62,496 nucleotides of DNA from an uncultured Sutterella sp. (GTDB lineage Bacteria > Pseudomonadota > Gammaproteobacteria > Burkholderiales > Burkholderiaceae_F), in NCBI GenBank assembly GCA_900544335.1, contig UQUS01000008.1, positions 1 to 62,496 on the forward strand, read 5' to 3'. Below, piece by piece: positions 1 to 8,240 of the stretch. A model generated the notes under the pieces. The model saw only the letters and a list, made by a program, of their open reading frames with translations, searched no databases and was not told the origin of the DNA. The stretch's first letter is position 1, and each line of letters opens with the position of its first letter. The translations under genes and the position numbers were made by a program.

Positions 1-104
1 ATCGTGCACAGCGCCGCTGTGAGCGTCGTCTTGCCATGGTCAACGTGACCAATCGTGCCCACGTTTACGTGGGGCTTCGTGCGTTCGTATTTTTCCTTTG
101 CCAT
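1..104 (-). CDS. tuf: Elongation factor Tu, N-terminal fragment (runs off window)
   Basis: The ATG at 104-102 opens a frame beginning MAKEKYERTKPHVNVGTIGH, followed by the P-loop GHVDHGKT, which is the exact N terminus of EF-Tu. EF-Tu is the GTPase that brings aminoacyl-tRNA to the ribosome. Only 34 codons are present; the rest lies to the left of the window. A GGAGTGA ribosome-binding site sits just upstream. The gene follows tRNA-Tyr, tRNA-Gly and tRNA-Thr on the same strand, the arrangement known from the E. coli tyrU-glyT-thrT-tufB transcript, so this copy is probably the tufB-type one and co-transcribed with the tRNAs. Confidence 0.97.
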   Translation of the reverse strand, partial: MAKEKYERTKPHVNVGTIGHVDHGKTTLTAALCT

Positions 105-164
105 GGTAGTTCACTCCTGAACAAAAGTCGGGACGCTCCCGAAAACGTAATAAAAAGAAAATTC

Positions 165-239
165 TGGTGCCCGTGATGCGGATCGAACGCATGACCTCCC
201 CCTTACCAAGGGGGTGCTCTACCACTGAGCCACACGGGC
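165..239 (-). tRNA. tRNA-Thr (anticodon GGT)
   Basis: Read on the minus strand the sequence starts GCCCGTG, has the D-arm GGCTCAGTGG, an anticodon loop TTGGTAA between a 5-bp stem of C and G, the T-arm GTTCGATCC, and ends CACGGGC-A-CCA with an encoded CCA. The anticodon is GGT. It lies between tRNA-Gly and tuf. Confidence 0.96.
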
Positions 240-254
240 ACGCTTGTGAGTTTG

Positions 255-328
255 TGGAGCGGGTGAAGGGAATCGAACCCTCGTCATAAGCTTGGAAGGC
301 TTCTGCTCTACCATTGAGCTACACCCGC
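255..328 (-). tRNA. tRNA-Gly (anticodon TCC)
   Basis: On the minus strand it starts GCGGGTG, has the D-arm TAGCTCAATGGTAGAGC, an anticodon loop CTTCCAA, a GGTTCGATTCC T-arm and an encoded CCA. The anticodon is TCC. It is the middle member of the three-tRNA block upstream of tuf. Confidence 0.96.
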
Positions 329-407
329 TTACAACCGCAATTCGGAACCGATTTCCGGGGCCGCACTGCAATCCTCAACAACGTAATGATCTGTTCGATC
401 AAGTCGC

Positions 408-493
408 TGGTGGAGGGGGATGGATTCGAACCATCGTAGGCGTAAGCCAACAGATTTACAGTCTGCCCCCTTTAGCCACTCGGGCACCCCTCC
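408..493 (-). tRNA. tRNA-Tyr (anticodon GTA)
   Basis: On the minus strand it starts GGAGGGG and has the long variable arm typical of class II tRNAs (Tyr, Leu, Ser). The anticodon loop contains GTA (ACTGTAAAT), the T-arm is GGTTCGAATCC and the 3' end is CCCCTCC-A-CCA. At 86 nt the size fits tRNA-Tyr. It is the first gene of the tRNA-tuf transcript. Confidence 0.96.
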
Positions 494-509
494 AATCTGC
501 GAGGGGGAG

Positions 510-539
510 ATTATGCGTGCAATCTTCCGATTTTGTCAA
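510..539 (-). promoter_or_regulatory. Sigma-70 promoter of the tRNA-tuf operon
   Basis: On the minus strand a perfect -35 TTGACA (539-534) is followed after 18 nt by CATAAT (515-510), five of six matches to the -10 consensus. The transcript would start about 10 nt before tRNA-Tyr. The stretch just after the -10 is very C-rich (CTCCCCCTCGC), the GC-rich discriminator expected of stable-RNA promoters under stringent control; that regulatory reading is inference. Confidence 0.85.
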
Positions 540-624
540 GTTCGGATGCCGAAGAAAATGACATTGCGTTGAGAAAAAAACTAACAGGGGACGGTAACGA
601 AGAAAGAAATAGCCTATTCGGGAC

Positions 625-987
625 TTAATCGGTCCCGGAAACAGCCAAAAGCTGAAGCGTGACGGAAATCATCAGGCACACCCACCCGAATTTGCCGACG
701 ATGTCATACCACGGGAAGTTTTTCACAAGGTACTCGGCCTCGGCCCGAATCCAACGGGGCGAGCCGCCGCGCGTGATGGCAAGAGTTTTGGGAGCCACAA
801 GGTAAATACGCTCGAGCACGCAAAAAAGGCCGAAGTTCCCCATGGCGCTCGGGAGGTTGTGATCAACCAGGTCGCTTACCGTCACGGCCATGCAAGCGGC
901 CGTTGCCACGAAAAGCGTTCCGAGGACGATGCGCAATTCCTTGGCAAAAGGTGCGCGATATTTTTCAAGTTGTTCGAATGTGACCAT
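625..987 (-). CDS. Small hypothetical membrane protein
   Basis: This 120-residue protein begins MVTFEQLEKYRAPFAKELR; an upstream ATG would add six residues, but the internal one has an ACGAGG stretch just before it. About three hydrophobic segments are visible: near residues 15-35 (VLGTLFVATAACMAVTV), around 50-65, and near the C terminus (FGWVCLMISVTLQLLAV). I recognise no family and assign no function. It sits alone between the tRNA-tuf promoter and a divergently transcribed secreted protein, and is not in an operon with either. Confidence 0.6.
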   Translation of the reverse strand: MVTFEQLEKYRAPFAKELRIVLGTLFVATAACMAVTVSDLVDHNLPSAMGNFGLFCVLERIYLVAPKTLAITRGGSPRWIRAEAEYLVKNFPWYDIVGKFGWVCLMISVTLQLLAVSGTD

Positions 988-1146
988 GCCTCGTATTTTG
1001 CACAATTTTCAGGTTTCGTAAACCCTTCGGGGCATTTTGAAAAGAAATTTTTCAGTTCGTTTCCAAACCGTTTCTCCGCAAAACACGGGCGCTATAGTTG
1101 TCAAAACCGCGTTCTTGATGCGCTTTTAATCGAAACGGAGGACCCT

Positions 1147-1563
1147 ATGACAATCAAGAAACTCATCTGCGCGACACTTTGCGCCGGTTTCGGTCTCTTT
1201 TCGGCTACAACCTCCATGAGCGCTCCCCCGCCGCCTCCGCCCGGCGGTCCGGCGTTCGGCTGGCATCACCCGGGACCCCGGATGCACCACCCGCGCGGCT
1301 TTTACCGCCCCGCTCCGAGACATCATCGCTATTACTACCATAGCTCGGACTGGGTCGGGCCCGTTCTTTTCGGCGCACTTCTTGCCGGGACAACCGTAGC
1401 AGCGATAAATGCGTCGAACCGATACGACTACGACTATCGCACGACAACGCAAACAACGGAAACGAGTCGTCCGGGAACTCGTTTCTGGTGCGAAGCAGAA
1501 AAAGGTTATTACCCGGATGTACGTGCCTGCCCGACAGGATGGACCCCAATTCCAGCGAAATGA
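1147..1563 (+). CDS. Secreted Pro/His/Tyr-rich envelope protein
   Basis: The ATG at 1147 follows a GGAGGACCCT ribosome-binding site and gives 138 residues. It opens with a Lys-Lys signal peptide and a hydrophobic core ending near SMSA, then a run of seven prolines, a Gly/His/Pro-rich stretch (HHPGPRMHHPRGF) and an Arg/His/Tyr cluster. A single hydrophobic segment (VGPVLFGALLAGTTVAAI) follows. The C-terminal pattern W-C-x5-GYYP-x4-C-P-x-G-W is a short two-cysteine motif I recall from many uncharacterised proteobacterial envelope proteins. The cysteines could form a disulfide in the periplasm, and the histidines could bind metal, but neither is shown. A longer in-frame start at 859 is rejected because it lacks a signal peptide. 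Confidence 0.7.
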   Translation: MTIKKLICATLCAGFGLFSATTSMSAPPPPPPGGPAFGWHHPGPRMHHPRGFYRPAPRHHRYYYHSSDWVGPVLFGALLAGTTVAAINASNRYDYDYRTTTQTTETSRPGTRFWCEAEKGYYPDVRACPTGWTPIPAK

Positions 1564-1605
1564 AAAAATGTAATCTTGGTTTTTCTAGTTGAAATTCCTT
1601 ATCTC

Positions 1606-1641
1606 AAGCGCGAATCCATACACTATTTTTCGCGCTTTTTT
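1606..1641 (+). terminator. Rho-independent terminator after the secreted protein
   Basis: Arms AAGCGCGAA (1606-1614) and TTCGCGCTT (1629-1637) pair perfectly around a 14-nt loop and run into six T residues at 1636-1641. It lies about 40 nt after the stop of the Pro/His-rich protein. Confidence 0.8.
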
Positions 1642-1777
1642 CATGCCCGTTTACTAGGGTTTATACGTAATTTTTTCGGCCTTTTTCCTCTTGATTTTTC
1701 TCCAAACTTGCGCTCTTGCGTTCGGACGGAATCGTTCAAGCGTTCGAAATTTGTGGACTTTTCAAAGAGGATTTACT

Positions 1778-3151
1778 ATGTTTTTGAAAAAAGTTGCGGC
1801 GACCGGAATGGTTTTAAGTGCTATCGCGCTGGCAACAACGGAGGCATTTGCCGCGGGCTTTCAACTCACTGAACAATCCGTGGTGACACTCGGTCGTGCG
1901 TATGCGGGCTCCGGCATCACGGGCGATGACGTCTCCGCTCCCTTTTACAACCCGGCTGCCATGGTCTTTTTGCCCGGCACACAGATTCAGCTCGGTGTGA
2001 CCGGTGTTTCCATGAATCAGGTTGTCAAAATTGAACGCGGTGCTGATGCCGGCACAACCAACGATGGGCAACATAAAACAGAGTTCTTGCCGAACTTTTA
2101 CGTCACGCACCAGATTAACCCCGAATGGTGGGTCGGTCTCGGGATTACCATGCCGTTCGGTCTTTCGACGGACTACGGTCAGTATCCGAACTGGAAATAC
2201 GGCAACCGCGGAACCGAAGCCGAGCTTATGGACATAGACATCAACCCGAGCTTCGCTTGGAAACCCAATGACTTCTTTAGCCTGGGCGGCGGTATCTCAC
2301 TGCAGTATGCCAAGGCCAAACTCGGGATGGATGCCTACCTTCCCGTACGGTTCGGGAATGAGTTGATAAACGCCGCATATATCGGTCACGGAGAAGAAAC
2401 CGGAGACAGTTGGGCCTGGGGTTGGAATTTAGGCTTCGTATTGCGTCCGACTGAAACCTTCCGTTTCGGCGTTTCCTATCGATCCGCTGTCAAGCACAAA
2501 GCCTCAGGACATTATGAGTTATCCAATGGGCAGGATTTGGGCAACGGCTTAAACGCCGGCCTCTTTAATGGGAAATACCCATCTAAAGTCACCATCAAAA
2601 CACCCGACACGGTCTACGCTTCGGCTCTGTGGGAAGCATCAAAAGATTTAACTTTGACAGGAACTGTCCGCTGGGCCAAATGGAGCAATTCGCAAGTTTG
2701 GACTCTACGTCAAAGCGGTCTACCACATGCAGGCAGTTCGCCGCTTGCTAACGATTTGATTGAGAATTTTAGAAACATCCCAATTCGCCACCACTATCGT
2801 GACACTTGGCTCTTTGCTTTGGGCGCCGATTACAAGATTAACGAGCAGTGGACCGTGCGCGGCGGTATTGCCTACGAAGAAAACGCGGCCGGTAAAGATC
2901 AGACCTACCGCGTAGCGACCATTCCGGACGGCGATCGCCTCTTCCTTTCTTTGGGGTGCTCGTATAACTTTGATAAGCACTGGTCGGTGGACTCGGCTGT
3001 CCTCTGGGTACAAGGTCTCGGCACAACCGAGTTCTATGCACATGACCGCTCTGAATACCAAAGTGCCCACATAGACAATCCGCAACGTACCGGCAAGTGG
3101 ACGACACAACACTCGCTCATTTACGGCTTGCAACTGCGGTACAAGTTCTAA
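1778..3151 (+). CDS. FadL-family outer membrane channel (first copy)
   Basis: The ATG at 1778 (after AAAGAGGATTT) gives 457 residues: a signal peptide MFLKKVAATGMVLSAIALA ending at AFA, then AGFQLTEQSV and a hatch segment with GDDVSAPFYNPAAM. The NPA motif and the alternating aromatic strands of the rest are typical of FadL/OmpP1/TodX 14-strand barrels, which move long-chain fatty acids or other hydrophobic molecules across the outer membrane. The C terminus ends LRYKF, with the final Phe used for barrel assembly. It is a single-gene unit ended by a strong terminator. A second FadL-type protein at 22681-23874 is clearly related. The substrate cannot be told from sequence. Confidence 0.9.
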   Translation: MFLKKVAATGMVLSAIALATTEAFAAGFQLTEQSVVTLGRAYAGSGITGDDVSAPFYNPAAMVFLPGTQIQLGVTGVSMNQVVKIERGADAGTTNDGQHKTEFLPNFYVTHQINPEWWVGLGITMPFGLSTDYGQYPNWKYGNRGTEAELMDIDINPSFAWKPNDFFSLGGGISLQYAKAKLGMDAYLPVRFGNELINAAYIGHGEETGDSWAWGWNLGFVLRPTETFRFGVSYRSAVKHKASGHYELSNGQDLGNGLNAGLFNGKYPSKVTIKTPDTVYASALWEASKDLTLTGTVRWAKWSNSQVWTLRQSGLPHAGSSPLANDLIENFRNIPIRHHYRDTWLFALGADYKINEQWTVRGGIAYEENAAGKDQTYRVATIPDGDRLFLSLGCSYNFDKHWSVDSAVLWVQGLGTTEFYAHDRSEYQSAHIDNPQRTGKWTTQHSLIYGLQLRYKF

Positions 3152-3168
3152 CTTGTACTTCTCTTAGC

Positions 3169-3198
3169 AAAAACGCGATCCAGTCGGGTCGCGTTTTT
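3169..3198. terminator. Bidirectional terminator between fadL copy 1 and the hydrolase
   Basis: A perfect 10-bp inverted repeat, AAAAACGCGA (3169-3178) and TCGCGTTTTT (3189-3198), with a 10-nt loop. The A and T ends make it work on both strands, serving the converging genes on either side. Confidence 0.88.
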
Positions 3199-3215
3199 GT
3201 ATTTCGGGAAGTGCT

Positions 3216-4154
3216 TTATGCGGGTTGAAGACCCGTCTCGTCAAACCACGTCCGAATCGTCCCTTCAACCTCATTCGGGCACTCGGTAAGCGGCCAATGC
3301 ACGCAATGCACGGTGCGAATCTCTCCGCAGGGCATCGCGTCGACCCAGCGCTTGACGATCGTGGCATCCGTATAGGTTCCCGTTTGCGCCGCGATAATCA
3401 AAGTCGGCATAGTAAAGATTTCTGAATCAGGCGTCCTGCGTCCCGTTTCAATGACATCGCGCGCGTACTGCGCCATGTGGATAAGCTTAATGTCGAACTT
3501 GGGTGACGAATAGCGCTTGATAAAGTCCTCAAAGTCTTTTCCGCCCTTGGCAATCATCACGCGTGCTTCTTTGTCTTTCTCGCGCAGATTTTGCGGATAA
3601 ATCTTCCGATGAAATCCCAAAGCGTTCAAAAAGCGTGAGGTGTAATCAACCGCCACAATCAAGGGCTTCTTTTTCTGTAGATTCAGGGCTTTTTGCGTAA
3701 ATGCCTGAGAAAGAAGCGGGTCTAAAAGCACGAGTCCGCGCAGGTATTCGGGAAAAAGGTTCGTAAATTTCAGCGCAACCTGAGCGCCGAGGCTATGCCC
3801 GATTAAAACGATTTTTGTCAGCCCGGCATCTTTCAAAATGGCCCGAATATCTTCGCTCCAGATTTCAAGCGTCCCGACAACATCACTCACACTGCCGCCG
3901 TGCCCGCGAAGATCCATGCGCAGAATGTTCCAGTGCGCGTGCAGAAAACTTTTTTCGGAAAACTCTTCCCAACGGCTCCCGTTACTGGCAATACCGTGCA
4001 AAAAGACGACGGTCCCAAGCGCATTTTCCTTAGCCGGGTAAAGCGACCAGGATAGTTTCGAGCCGAGTCGCTCCGTGTAGTGCCGCGCTTCTCCGGGCAA
4101 AAGCCGGTAGGAGAGCCGCTCCCTTTCGTCCTGCTCGCGTTGCGATTTGTTCAT
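3216..4154 (-). CDS. Alpha/beta-hydrolase family protein
   Basis: This 312-residue cytoplasmic protein has the alpha/beta-hydrolase order: oxyanion-hole segment VVFLHGIASNGSRWEE near residue 50, RMDLRGHGGS, the nucleophile elbow GHSLGAQ near 120, and a C-terminal histidine in the VHCVHWPLTE region. The nucleophile is the Ser of G-H-S-L-G. Such proteins cleave esters, thioesters, amides or C-C bonds, and the exact substrate cannot be read from the sequence. It is monocistronic and shares the downstream terminator with the converging fadL gene. There is no signal peptide, so it is not an exported lipase. Confidence 0.85.
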   Translation of the reverse strand: MNKSQREQDERERLSYRLLPGEARHYTERLGSKLSWSLYPAKENALGTVVFLHGIASNGSRWEEFSEKSFLHAHWNILRMDLRGHGGSVSDVVGTLEIWSEDIRAILKDAGLTKIVLIGHSLGAQVALKFTNLFPEYLRGLVLLDPLLSQAFTQKALNLQKKKPLIVAVDYTSRFLNALGFHRKIYPQNLREKDKEARVMIAKGGKDFEDFIKRYSSPKFDIKLIHMAQYARDVIETGRRTPDSEIFTMPTLIIAAQTGTYTDATIVKRWVDAMPCGEIRTVHCVHWPLTECPNEVEGTIRTWFDETGLQPA

Positions 4155-4210
4155 TTTTTCGTATAGGTTTCTCTGAAAAAGTCCCGTGATTCTAAAGCAA
4201 AATCCCTATC

Positions 4211-5983
4211 TCACCGTTTTTCGTCGATAAACGCGAACTTTTCCGCATCAAAGAGTCCCCGGTCCGTGATCCGAATTTGCGGGATGGCCGTAAGCGCCAT
4301 AAAAGAAAGTGTCATTGCAGGATTAACTCCCTCGGCAATCGAAAGCTCGCGGACTGCCGCCTCTCGGAAAAGACACTTCTTTTGAGCAACCGACAGAGCC
4401 GGCTGATCGCTCATGAGCCCGGCAATCGGAAGTGCGAGTGTCGCAATCACGCTTCCCTTTTTAACAGCACACATACCGCCGCCAATGTCTCTGACCGTAT
4501 TGACGGCAAGAGCCATGTCAGCATCCGAATCCCCTGCCACGATAATGTTGTGCGCATCGTGCGAGACACTTGTGGCAAGAGCGCCTTCCATGAAAGAGCC
4601 CTCAGCCGTATAGCCATCGATTAACCCCAGACCGATGCGACCTGTTGCGTGATGGCGCTCTAAAACAGCGATTTTGACAATACCCGGGTTAAGCCGCGCA
4701 TCGAAAAAGCCCTCTAAATCGCTTCGAATCGTTTTTTCCCGGCGTTCCGTAATAATTTGCCCCGGAATCACACCGATTACCGAACTTGTCGCCTTCGGCT
4801 TAAAGGCAAAGGCTTCCGGAGACACCTTTTCTAAATGCATCGTGGACAAAAGCGACTCGGGAACAGCCTCGGACTGAGCCTTTTGCAACAGCATTCCGTC
4901 TTGCGCTACAACCTTGCCAGCTCTCCAGACTTCCAGAACTCGGAAGTCCTTTAAGTCCTGCACACAAACCATATCGGCGACAAATCCCGGGGCAAGCAAT
5001 CCCTTGTCTTTGATTCCGTAGTGCCGCGCAGCGTTGATTCCTGCCATCGCTAAGGCCCGCAATGGATTAATGCCATAGGAAACCGCTTTTTTAAGAGCCC
5101 TATTAACGTGTCCGTTAACCGAAACGTCATCAGCCCCGGCATCGTCCGAGCAGAGCATGACACCTACCCAATTCATGTCGTTCACGCCCGGCGCAAGACC
5201 GGCGACATTTTGTGCAGCCGACCCTTCGCGCATGTTGACAAAAACACCCTTGGCAAGGCGCTCCTGCAATTCCTTCGGGGTCGAGCCTTCGTGATCGCTT
5301 CTGACACCCGCAGCCGCATAAGCAGCCAATTCCGGTCCGAACAAAAGCGGGGCGTGACCGTCGACGACTTTGCCGTAGATGCGTGCCAAAGCCAACTTTT
5401 TGAGCATGTCTTCATTACCGGATAAAACCGCCGGCACATCCATCACTTCGGCCAATCCCAAGACGCGTTCATTTTGAAAATACGGCTCCAAATCTTCGGC
5501 CGCAAGCGTTGCTCCGGAGCTTTCAAAAGGCGATGCCGGTACGCAGGAAGAAAGCATAAAGCGCACGTCAAGCGGAACAGAAGCACTTACCTTGAGCATG
5601 TAATCAAGACCGGCTTTCCCGGCCACATTGGCAATCTCATGCGGGTCGACTACGGCTGTCGTCGTTCCGAAGGGAAGCACCAAATCGGAAAACCCGGCAG
5701 GCGAGAGAAACGAGGATTCAATGTGAACGTGTGAATCGATAAATCCGGGAACATAGATTCCTTCCCTAGCCTCACGCACGTGCAGGGCCCGGGCCTTCAA
5801 GTGTCGCCCGATATCGACAATACACCCGGCATCGACGGCAATGTCCACATCGTGAATAATCTTCCCGTTCGCGACATCGGCAATCGTGGCTTTCTTAATT
5901 AAAACTTCGCACAGCGCACGCCCCATGGCGCAGTCGATACGTCGCCTTAAAAGGCTCGCTTCTTTTTGAAGTTTTTCCTGCAT
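4211..5983 (-). CDS. ade: Adenine deaminase
   Basis: The ATG at 5983, preceded by AAAAAGGGGG, gives 590 residues, matching the roughly 588 of E. coli Ade. The protein has the amidohydrolase metal motif FIDSHVHIESS, then DPHEIANV, GLAEVMDVP, DGHAP and SHDAHNII, all characteristic of the Ade family. It converts adenine to hypoxanthine plus ammonia in purine salvage and depends on Fe or Mn. The open frame extends 33 codons upstream into the neighbouring gene; that extension is rejected on start-site evidence. It lies 4 nt after a DUF4405-type membrane protein and is probably co-transcribed with it. Confidence 0.93.
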   Translation of the reverse strand: MQEKLQKEASLLRRRIDCAMGRALCEVLIKKATIADVANGKIIHDVDIAVDAGCIVDIGRHLKARALHVREAREGIYVPGFIDSHVHIESSFLSPAGFSDLVLPFGTTTAVVDPHEIANVAGKAGLDYMLKVSASVPLDVRFMLSSCVPASPFESSGATLAAEDLEPYFQNERVLGLAEVMDVPAVLSGNEDMLKKLALARIYGKVVDGHAPLLFGPELAAYAAAGVRSDHEGSTPKELQERLAKGVFVNMREGSAAQNVAGLAPGVNDMNWVGVMLCSDDAGADDVSVNGHVNRALKKAVSYGINPLRALAMAGINAARHYGIKDKGLLAPGFVADMVCVQDLKDFRVLEVWRAGKVVAQDGMLLQKAQSEAVPESLLSTMHLEKVSPEAFAFKPKATSSVIGVIPGQIITERREKTIRSDLEGFFDARLNPGIVKIAVLERHHATGRIGLGLIDGYTAEGSFMEGALATSVSHDAHNIIVAGDSDADMALAVNTVRDIGGGMCAVKKGSVIATLALPIAGLMSDQPALSVAQKKCLFREAAVRELSIAEGVNPAMTLSFMALTAIPQIRITDRGLFDAEKFAFIDEKR

Positions 5984-5987
5984 CGGA

Positions 5988-6746
5988 TTACCCCCTTTTT
6001 CGCCGGACCCACTGCGCCGTTGTCCAAAAAGCGAGCACAAAAATCGCACATGTTTGAAGTAAAAACACCGGTGTAGCGGCACTGTACTCCGGCGCTCCGA
6101 AACCCGTTCCCGAAACTAAATAAACGATAAATCGCGTTGAGACCAGCGTCACAAGACCGTAAAGGCTAAGAGCATACACAAGAATGCGCCCCGGCAAACG
6201 AAGTTGCTTTGGCAAAGAAACTGCAGAACTTGCCGCCTGCAACCCGACGTGTACGCCGGCCAAAACAAGACACCAACAGGCGCTTGCCAAATGAACGCCT
6301 CCGATTAAATCGGCATGCGGGATGTTCGGAAAAAACGGTAAATCGTAACGCGAGAGCAAAACACCGCTCACAAGGCACAGGGAAACGGCTAAAACGAGCG
6401 CGTTTTTGACAATCTCGGAGGCTCGTGACAAGACCTGCTGCCTACGATTTAAGATTAGGTGCAAAAACAAAAGCGCCATGAATCCGATGGAAAGATGCTC
6501 GTGCTCGGCATCGCCGAAATACCCGTATCCGATTAAAAGAATCAGCGCCAATCCCATCGTCGCGGCAAAGCAAAGGCGCTCTCGCAACCCGAGCTCGTAA
6601 ATGATGCGCCTCTTTTTCTCGCTTCCGCCGTCGCTCAATTGACCCTCTTGCAACACACTTTCCGTTGATTTGTCGCCGTTTTTTATCTCATTTTGTCCGA
6701 GTTTTCGCTCAAAGGCCCTCGGTTCGGTCACCCCGAAAGATTTCAC
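5988..6746 (-). CDS. DUF4405-like multi-helix membrane protein, possible b-type cytochrome
   Basis: A GTG at 6746 gives 252 residues; shorter starts are possible because the first 50 residues are polar and low in conservation signals. The membrane part has about five helices. It contains EHEHLSIGF, LHLILNRRQQ, GVHLASACW and AGVHVGLQ, so four histidines sit in helices as in DUF4405 and cytochrome b561-type proteins, where they bind haem. The HLxLN-R pattern is typical of DUF4405. I infer an electron-transfer membrane protein. Its gene is directly upstream of adenine deaminase (4-nt gap), but no functional link between the two is obvious. Confidence 0.65.
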   Translation of the reverse strand: MKSFGVTEPRAFERKLGQNEIKNGDKSTESVLQEGQLSDGGSEKKRRIIYELGLRERLCFAATMGLALILLIGYGYFGDAEHEHLSIGFMALLFLHLILNRRQQVLSRASEIVKNALVLAVSLCLVSGVLLSRYDLPFFPNIPHADLIGGVHLASACWCLVLAGVHVGLQAASSAVSLPKQLRLPGRILVYALSLYGLVTLVSTRFIVYLVSGTGFGAPEYSAATPVFLLQTCAIFVLAFWTTAQWVRRKRG

Positions 6747-6887
6747 GCCATTTTATTGATTTCTCGTCCTTTTTTCTTTTCAAACAACGTAAAATGACTT
6801 TGACCGGTTTGCTCCGACACAACGGCCTTTCCTGCCCTGTGCGCCTCCGGCAATTTCCTGTACTCGTACGAAAGGATTCTTCCGATT

Positions 6888-8192
6888 ATGAACGAAACAA
6901 TGCTTGCGAAAGTTAAAGAACTTATTCCGGGTCTGGCTGCGTGTCGCCGTGACCTGCATAAATACCCCGAATCCGGCTGGACGGAATTTCGCACTGCATC
7001 CAAGGCCATCATCAAGATGCAAAGCCTCGGATACAAAATCACCATGGGTAAAGACGCCGTTAAGGTTGAATCTATGATGGGCGTTCCGGCACCGGATGTC
7101 CTTAAAAAGCATCAGGAACGCGCCATTGCGCAGGGAGCCGACCCGGAGCTCGTTGCCCAGATGACAGGCGGTCTCACGGGCTTTTGGGCCGATATGGACT
7201 TCGGCGGTGACGGTCCGTTCCTGGCCGTGCGTTTTGACATGGACAGTAACGACTGCACCGAATGCGATGAACCGACACACCGTCCGGCGGCCGAAGGCTT
7301 TGCCTCCGTCAACAAGGGCGCCATGCACGCTTGCGGCCATGACGGGCACGTCACAATCGGTTTGGCACTGGCCGAAGTTGTCGCGAGTTGCAAAGATCAG
7401 CTCAAAGGAAAGATTCGCTTTATCTTCCAGCCCGCGGAAGAAGGCGTTCGCGGCGCGACCCCGATGGTCGATGCCGGCGCCGTCAAGGGTGTTGATACCA
7501 TCTTCGGTATGCATATCGGCTTCCAGGCGGCCGACTTGGGCACCGTCATCTGCGGCACGACAAACTTCCTAGCGACCACCAAGGCCGATATCACCTACAC
7601 AGGCGTTCCCGCCCACGCCGGCAATGCTCCGGAAGAAGGCAAGAATGCCCTCCTGTCGGCGGCCACGGCAACGCTCAATATGCACGCTATCCCGCGCTCA
7701 GGCAAGGGCGATACGCGAATTACGGTCGGCAAGCTCATCGGCGGCGAAGGACGCAACGTCATTCCGCCTAAGGCCGTTCTGGTTCTCGAGACCCGCGGCA
7801 TCACCAGCGATTTGAACGACTACATGTTCGGCGAAGTCCAGCGTATCGGCAAGGCCGCCGGCGACATGTGGGGTTGCGGCTACTCGCTCAAGCTCATGGG
7901 CGGCACCAAGAGCGGAGCCTCCGATCCGGAATGCGCCAAGGTTGTTGCTGAAGAAGCCAAGGAAATGGGCGTCTTTAACAACATTATCGAGCGTAAGAGC
8001 TTCGGAGCCTCTGAGGACTACTCGCACTTTATGAGCACGGTCCAGGCTGCCGGCGGTAAGGGCACCTACGTTCAGGTCGGCACGAATCGCAAGGCCGGTC
8101 ACCACAACAATCACTTCGACTTTGACGAGAAGACCCTCGGCAATGCTCTCGAACTGATGAGCCGTTGTGTCTGGCGCACGCTCGCTAAGTAA
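6888..8192 (+). CDS. M20-family amidohydrolase, AbgA-like (p-aminobenzoyl-glutamate hydrolase subunit A type)
   Basis: The 434-residue length equals that of E. coli AbgA (about 436). Metal-binding motifs are visible: HACGHDGHVTIGL around residue 145, PAEEGVRGA around 185, and a late HHNNHFDFDE. These fit the dinuclear-zinc M20D peptidases. AbgA with AbgB cleaves p-aminobenzoyl-glutamate, a folate breakdown product, but no abgB or abgT is present here, so it may act alone or on another N-acyl amino acid. The long insert MMGVPAPDVLKKHQERA before the catalytic Asp region is an AbgA feature. It is a single gene ending at a strong terminator shared with metK. Confidence 0.85.
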   Translation: MNETMLAKVKELIPGLAACRRDLHKYPESGWTEFRTASKAIIKMQSLGYKITMGKDAVKVESMMGVPAPDVLKKHQERAIAQGADPELVAQMTGGLTGFWADMDFGGDGPFLAVRFDMDSNDCTECDEPTHRPAAEGFASVNKGAMHACGHDGHVTIGLALAEVVASCKDQLKGKIRFIFQPAEEGVRGATPMVDAGAVKGVDTIFGMHIGFQAADLGTVICGTTNFLATTKADITYTGVPAHAGNAPEEGKNALLSAATATLNMHAIPRSGKGDTRITVGKLIGGEGRNVIPPKAVLVLETRGITSDLNDYMFGEVQRIGKAAGDMWGCGYSLKLMGGTKSGASDPECAKVVAEEAKEMGVFNNIIERKSFGASEDYSHFMSTVQAAGGKGTYVQVGTNRKAGHHNNHFDFDEKTLGNALELMSRCVWRTLAK

Positions 8193-8207
8193 CGACGTTG
8201 TCCCTGC

Positions 8208-8236
8208 GGAAAGAGGTCTTCATCGCCTCTTTCCGA
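8208..8236. terminator. First hairpin of a double terminator
   Basis: Ten-base arms CGGAAAGAGG (8208-8217) and CCTCTTTCCG (8227-8236) with a 9-nt loop lie 16 nt after the AbgA-like stop. There is no T-run of its own; it stacks directly before a second hairpin. Confidence 0.6.
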
Positions 8237-8240
8237 GAAC

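Noticed and set aside
292..561. An open frame across the tRNA genes
   Set aside because: It reads antisense through tRNA-Gly and tRNA-Tyr and the tRNA promoter.
6780..7514. A long antisense open frame inside the AbgA-like gene
   Set aside because: Low-complexity shadow protein with no family features, opposite a well-supported gene.
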